The notes under the pieces are model-generated. The model made no database searches. It was not told the DNA's origin and was given only the letters and a program-made list of their open reading frames with translations. Below are positions 6,065 to 10,132 of a stretch of DNA of 10,132 bases, in pieces; positions within the stretch are counted from its first letter, which is position 1; each line of letters begins with the position of its first letter. Origin of the DNA: Acidobacteriota bacterium (GTDB taxonomy: Bacteria > Acidobacteriota > Terriglobia > Terriglobales > Acidobacteriaceae); the NCBI GenBank assembly GCA_021798235.1, contig JAJZMO010000258.1:1-10132 (forward strand), in the 5' to 3' direction. Position numbers and translations under genes: made by a program.

Positions 6065-7693
6065 TTAACTGCGCACACGCCGTTGGTGTGTGCTGGGAAT
6101 CCCTAAGTCCTCACGATATTTGGCCACAGTACGCCTGGTAACGTTAATGCCCTGCTCCCGCAAAGCTAGCGCGATGGCATCATCCGTCAACGGCTTGCTT
6201 TGGTCCTCCTCTTCGATCATCTTCTTCACCTTGAGCTTGAGCAAGAGCAAGGGCGTCTCTGCGCCCTCCGGGCCATTGACGCCTTCAGAAAAAAAGTAGC
6301 GCAGCTCAAAAACCCCTTGCGGAGTGTGAACATATTTGTTGGCTACAGCGCGGCTCACCGTAGAAGGATGCACACCAATCTCCTCTGCAACCTCCTTAAT
6401 CATCATCGGATGCAGCGCCTCCACGCCATTTTCCATGAATTCCTGCTGGCGTTGAACGATCGCCTCACACGTGCGCAAAATCGTGTTCCTGCGCTGCTCA
6501 ATGTTACGCATCAATTGAATGGCTGAGCGATAGCGTTCCTTCACGTAATCGCGCACATCGCGATCCGCACCGCCCTGCGTAATCATGCGCCTATAGCCCT
6601 GGTTCAGGCGCAGCGTGGGCAGATCATCCTCGTTCATCACGACCACATATTCCCCATCGCGCTTTACAAAAGCGACGTCCGGCTCAATCAGCCGCGCCTC
6701 TTCACGGTTGTAGCGACGTCCCGGTCGTGGATCCAAACTGCGGATCAAATCGATTGCCATTTGCACGCGCGCACTGGTACTGCCGGTCAGCTTAGCCAAC
6801 TCGCGCAGATCGCGTTTTTGCAAATGGGACAAATGATCGGAAATGATTGCGCGTGCCAAGGCATCCACCGCCTCCGCTTCGCTGTGCGCCAGCGCTTCTG
6901 ATACATCTTTTTGCAGTATGGCAGAACCGCTTCTACTCGCCCCGGCAGCATTCAACAGCGCAGCTTCATGCCCGCGTTGGTCGATCTGGATGAGCAAACA
7001 CTCCCGCAGATCCCGCGCTGCAATGCCGGAAGGATCAAAGCCACGCACGATGCGCAGTGCCTCGGCCAGCGCATCCCGCAGCGCTGCTGGATATGTATCG
7101 GCTGCTTTTTCTTGCAGGATGGCCGGAGTCTCCGGAGCATGCGGCACATCCGCATGCAGCTGCATACCTGCCATATTCTCGGACAGAGATGCAAGCAACT
7201 CCGCCTCACTCGCCGTCAGATATCCATCCTCATTGAGATTGCCAATGATCAGTTCTGCCGCCTCATGCACCTCGGGTTTCAGATGCAGCGGACCCAATTG
7301 CCACAACAAATGATCGGACAGTGTGCTGGGCTGTGAAAGAAAATTTTCAAAGGAAGGCCGCTCATCGCTCTCGCCGCCATCAGGGGAGCGAAAACCAGGA
7401 TCTAAATAATCCTGAAAATAGGAACCAAAATCAATCTCTTCGAAAGGATCACGCTCGGCCTTGGGAATCTCGGTTGCCTCGGCTGGTACATCTTCCGCGC
7501 CTTGCACCTCTTCGAGTACCGGTGTGCTCTCGTCCAACTCCTCCAGCACAGGATTCTCAACGATCTCGGCGTTGATCATCTCCTTCAATTCCATTTTGTT
7601 CAGCGCCAGCACGCTGACCATCTGCACCAAGCCAGGGGTCAATACCTGCTTCTGAGAAACTTTTACGTTCAGTCTTTGTTGAAGAAATGACAT
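6065..7693 (-). CDS. rpoN: RNA polymerase sigma-54 factor RpoN
   Basis: Sigma-54 directs RNA polymerase to -24/-12 promoters and needs an AAA+ activator to open them. No such activator lies in this window. Region I (about 1-50) starts MSFLQQRLNVKVSQKQVLTP and is Gln/Leu-rich as expected. An acidic region II follows (about 51-115). The core-binding domain follows, with NLNEDGYL (152-159) and FDPSGIAARDLRECL (219-233). The helix-turn-helix is at about 432-455 (IKEVAEEIGVHPSTVSRAV). The RpoN box TRRTVAKYRE (519-528) differs from the usual ARRTVAKYRE only in its first residue. At 542 residues it is longer than E. coli RpoN (477); the excess looks like Ala-rich insertions near 165-206 and 243-279. 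The ATG at 7693 has AAGGG five bases upstream. Confidence 0.97.
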   Translation of the reverse strand: MSFLQQRLNVKVSQKQVLTPGLVQMVSVLALNKMELKEMINAEIVENPVLEELDESTPVLEEVQGAEDVPAEATEIPKAERDPFEEIDFGSYFQDYLDPGFRSPDGGESDERPSFENFLSQPSTLSDHLLWQLGPLHLKPEVHEAAELIIGNLNEDGYLTASEAELLASLSENMAGMQLHADVPHAPETPAILQEKAADTYPAALRDALAEALRIVRGFDPSGIAARDLRECLLIQIDQRGHEAALLNAAGASRSGSAILQKDVSEALAHSEAEAVDALARAIISDHLSHLQKRDLRELAKLTGSTSARVQMAIDLIRSLDPRPGRRYNREEARLIEPDVAFVKRDGEYVVVMNEDDLPTLRLNQGYRRMITQGGADRDVRDYVKERYRSAIQLMRNIEQRRNTILRTCEAIVQRQQEFMENGVEALHPMMIKEVAEEIGVHPSTVSRAVANKYVHTPQGVFELRYFFSEGVNGPEGAETPLLLLKLKVKKMIEEEDQSKPLTDDAIALALREQGINVTRRTVAKYREDLGIPSTHQRRVRS

Positions 7694-7776
7694 GCGCGCC
7701 CTTGAACCTTCATTCCCGATTGCCTTCAGTTTACATGTGCTGGAAGAGAAAAATTGAATACGCGCATCTACGCCAC

Positions 7777-7805
7777 ATTAGAATAAGTCACGAATCAATT
7801 GCCAA
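7777..7805 (-). promoter_or_regulatory. Candidate sigma-70-type promoter for rpoN-hpf-rapZ
   Basis: On the minus strand, TTGGCA (7800-7805) and TCTAAT (7777-7782) each match 5 of 6 consensus bases, and the spacer is exactly 17. The -35 box overlaps the last codons of lptB. Transcription would start near 7770, giving a leader of about 75 bases before the rpoN ATG. This would let rpoN, hpf and rapZ be expressed apart from the lpt genes. It was found by eye and is untested. Confidence 0.5.
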
Positions 7806-8526
7806 ACGTGAAACTCTCGCCTAGATAGACCCGTTTCACGTCAGGATCGCGTCCCAATTCTTCCGGGGTTCCGCTGCGAAATATCTTTCCTTCATTGATG
7901 ATGTAGGCTCGATCCGTTACAGAAAGCGTTTCACGCACGTTGTGGTCGGTAATCAGAATGCCATAGCCGCTGGCCTTGAGATCAAAAATGATTTCCTGCA
8001 AATCATGCACCGCAATTGGATCGATTCCCGAAAAAGGTTCGTCCAGCAGGATAAAGCGCGGATCAATGCACAGGCAGCGCGCAATTTCCACACGACGCCT
8101 CTCACCGCCAGAGAGCGCATAGCCATGCGTTTTGCGCACATGGCCCAGATTCAATTGCTCCACAAGTTTTTCCATGCGCGTGCAACGCTGTTCCCATCCT
8201 CCAGGTTGCGTCTCCAGCACGGCAAGAATGTTTTCCTCCACCGTCAGCTTGCGAAAGACAGATGGCTCTTGCGGAAGGTAGCTGATGCCGAAATTGCGCG
8301 CGCGCAAATACATCGGCAGGCGGCTGATGTCGGTGCCATCGATCAGAACGCGCCCACCATCCGGCTGAATCAAGCCGACAATCATATAGAAGCTCGTCGT
8401 CTTGCCCGCGCCATTGGGGCCAAGCAAGCCCACAACCTCGCCCTGATGAATCTCCAAGCTCACGCCGCGCACCACCTGCCGTCCGCGATACGTCTTGGCC
8501 AAATGATCCGTCGAGAGTTTTTGCAT
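7795..8526 (-). CDS. lptB: LptB, ATPase of the lipopolysaccharide export ABC transporter
   Basis: LptB is the cytoplasmic ATPase that, with LptF and LptG, lifts lipopolysaccharide from the inner membrane onto the periplasmic Lpt bridge. All ABC motifs are intact in 243 residues, the family's normal length: Walker A GPNGAGKT (36-43), Q-loop Gln86 in [11 protein letters not shown], signature LSGGE (138-142), Walker B FILLDEP (158-164) and the switch His195 in LITDHN. The Q-loop text and the long match after the signature ([10 protein letters not shown]) point to LptB instead of the related LivF/LivG amino-acid transporters. Its ATG directly abuts the TAA of the upstream LptA-like gene (TAAATG), so translation is probably coupled. 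No lptF or lptG is in the window. Confidence 0.97.
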   Translation of the reverse strand: MQKLSTDHLAKTYRGRQVVRGVSLEIHQGEVVGLLGPNGAGKTTSFYMIVGLIQPDGGRVLIDGTDISRLPMYLRARNFGISYLPQEPSVFRKLTVEENILAVLETQPGGWEQRCTRMEKLVEQLNLGHVRKTHGYALSGGERRRVEIARCLCIDPRFILLDEPFSGIDPIAVHDLQEIIFDLKASGYGILITDHNVRETLSVTDRAYIINEGKIFRSGTPEELGRDPDVKRVYLGESFTFGN

Positions 8527-10132
8527 TTACTTCTGCACCCGCGTCACTGCTGTAGTTGGCTGCTGCGCGCCTAAAACCTGCACCGTGTTTTGCTCCGAAG
8601 CAAAGACCAATGCTCTCCCCGTCAGCGAACCTTGCGATGCGTCTACCAAACGTGGCGGATGTTCCTCCGTCCCCGTCAGCACAAAACGCCCGTCACTGGC
8701 AGTGTAGACGATTCGCGCCCCAGTTCCACTTCGACCCGGCTGCACAAGCTGCACATTGCCCTGCGCCACAAATCTTTCTACGGATGTCTGTCCTGATAAG
8801 ACGCCAGCGGCGGCAGATTTATTTTCCTCTGCGCTGGCAGGCTGTGCTGGCTGCAAATACAAATCCACTGCATCTGCCTGCATCTGTTCGGTCTGCATGG
8901 TCATGACAACTCTGCCCGTCCAATGTGCTTTGTGTTCCGCATCGGAGTACACAAGTTCGTCCCCCGTCACATTCACTGGCATCGGCGACGCTGCACTCGT
9001 ATGAGCACCGGACTGCTGCGCCTGCACAAAGGTTCCATGCACCGCGCCGGATGCGCCAGCGCCAGAAGCAAGAATCTCCTGCTGCCCCTGCAAAAACTCC
9101 AACGTCGGAGCCTCAATCACATTCGCTCCCTGCCATAGCCGTGCGTTGCCTGAAAAATCTGCCGTGTGATCCTTTTGCCGCAACAGCGCGTGATCCGCAA
9201 GAATGTGCGTGGAGTCATACCCGCTCGCGCCAGACAGATTCGCACCGCGCAAGAGTCCTGCCCCTTGCGCACCATTGAACAATGTCGCCCTTACGCCACC
9301 CGTTGCTGTCATCGCTCCAGTTGTGCGATTCCACTGCATCTCGTTTGCAAACATCTCCATGTCTGCATTTTGAAAGTGTGGGCTGCCAGTCAACGTCACC
9401 AGTTGAGCGCCCGCAGCGTACTCTGCCCGGGCAGCAGTAATGGTTGAATCCCCACTTCCACTTAAAAATTCTTGCTGGTGGATTTGCTTCGGTCGCTGTG
9501 TCTCCACGCGGGTGACCACCTGGCGCAGCACCACATGGCCTTGCTGCACCGCAGATTGCAGCGTGCTGGCATCAAAATTCATTGCGCGCTTGTCCACGGT
9601 CTGCGCTGCTTGTGAGTTCGGGGCAAAAAATGCAGTCAGCCTGTCGCCACTGCTGGAGTTCACCGTGCCATCGGCGTCTTCGCTCCGTATCTCCGTGTCG
9701 CCAGCTCCATTCACGCGCTCTAATTGATTGCCTGCGGCAAACTTCGCTACCAGCCGCTGCCCGTGCAGATTCATCTTCTTTGCCCAAGTTTTCTGTTGGC
9801 CCTGTTTGGGGTTTGGAGCAACGGGATTTATTTGCTGCAACACGGCATCGCCGTTGGCATCCGCTTCGCTTAATTCCAAATTTCTTTTTGCATCCGCAGA
9901 AAAATGCAGCACCATGTGCCCCGCCTGCATTGTTCGCGTCAAAGCAGTGCCCTGCAACCGCTGCCGCAGACGCACAGCACGATCCAGCACCGCCTGGTGC
10001 AAACGTCCTGCGCTGTCAAAATCAAATTGGCCTTCTTGTGCCGAAGCGTGCGTGCGCTGCTGCGCCTGTTGCACATCCATCTGCACGCCACCGGCAAAGT
10101 GTGCCGCCTGCGGGCGACTCGAAGCGTCGAGC
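8527..10132 (-). CDS. Large LptA/OstA-like lipopolysaccharide transport protein, 5' partial
   Basis: The frame is open to the right edge, so the gene starts outside; the GTG at 10086 is only the first start-like codon inside. At least 534 residues are visible, against about 185 for E. coli LptA. Numbered from that GTG, several segments look like OstA beta-jellyroll strands with the alternating 'A..A.Y.......TG.......' pattern: about 216-240, 246-269, 295-346, 373-411 and 436-506. Examples are ITAARAEYAAGAQLVTLTG and VTGDELVYSDAEHKAHWTG. Gln and Ala are abundant, and no Cys is evident. Family knowledge: LptA, LptC and the N-domain of LptD stack such folds to carry lipopolysaccharide across the periplasm. 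I infer an enlarged bridge protein, perhaps an LptC-LptA fusion. A signal peptide or membrane anchor would lie beyond the window. It ends flush with lptB, which supports the role. Confidence 0.82.
   Translation of the reverse strand, partial: LDASSRPQAAHFAGGVQMDVQQAQQRTHASAQEGQFDFDSAGRLHQAVLDRAVRLRQRLQGTALTRTMQAGHMVLHFSADAKRNLELSEADANGDAVLQQINPVAPNPKQGQQKTWAKKMNLHGQRLVAKFAAGNQLERVNGAGDTEIRSEDADGTVNSSSGDRLTAFFAPNSQAAQTVDKRAMNFDASTLQSAVQQGHVVLRQVVTRVETQRPKQIHQQEFLSGSGDSTITAARAEYAAGAQLVTLTGSPHFQNADMEMFANEMQWNRTTGAMTATGGVRATLFNGAQGAGLLRGANLSGASGYDSTHILADHALLRQKDHTADFSGNARLWQGANVIEAPTLEFLQGQQEILASGAGASGAVHGTFVQAQQSGAHTSAASPMPVNVTGDELVYSDAEHKAHWTGRVVMTMQTEQMQADAVDLYLQPAQPASAEENKSAAAGVLSGQTSVERFVAQGNVQLVQPGRSGTGARIVYTASDGRFVLTGTEEHPPRLVDASQGSLTGRALVFASEQNTVQVLGAQQPTTAVTRVQK

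Noticed and set aside
7942..8574. 210-residue plus-strand frame over lptB
   Set aside because: It is antisense to LptB, whose ABC motifs are all intact.
10084..10086. GTG as the start of the LptA-like gene
   Set aside because: The frame continues open to the window edge, no ribosome-binding site precedes it, and a periplasmic protein should begin with an export signal, which is absent here.

Overview
This window looks like an ordinary housekeeping stretch of a Gram-negative bacterial chromosome. The best guess is an acidobacterium (class Terriglobia). The basis is the family resemblance of the proteins, an unusually large LptA/OstA-type protein next to lptB, and the order lptA-like, lptB, rpoN, hpf, rapZ. 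The taxonomic call is inference. Base composition looks fairly even (GC in the upper fifties by eye). I see no insertion sequence, phage gene, tRNA, rRNA or CRISPR array, and no gene-free stretch longer than about 170 bases.

Left half, plus strand (1-4387): the 3' part of an M16-family peptidase-like gene, cut by the window edge, then a 166-base gap with nested inverted repeats. Next come a complete dienelactone-hydrolase family gene (1192-1872) and, after 22 bases, a complete priA (1895-4387) for the primosomal replication-restart helicase.

Right half, minus strand (10132 down to 4391): a large periplasmic LptA/OstA-like protein (5' end beyond the window), lptB with its start codon directly after the previous stop codon, rpoN (sigma-54), hpf (long-form ribosome hibernation factor) and rapZ. 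This is the classic lpt-rpoN cluster. It links lipopolysaccharide export, sigma-54 transcription, ribosome hibernation and a RapZ-type NTP-binding regulator. The ptsN gene that usually follows hpf in proteobacteria is missing. The two halves converge, with only 3 bases between the priA and rapZ stop codons.

I find no undescribed system. The points worth checking are small: a terminator-like hairpin for priA inside the rapZ coding end, a good sigma-70-type promoter candidate between lptB and rpoN, a Leu in place of Ser/Thr in the RapZ Walker A motif, an oversized LptA-like protein, a possible loss of the third zinc ligand in the M16 protein, and alternative pairings in the leader before the dienelactone hydrolase gene.
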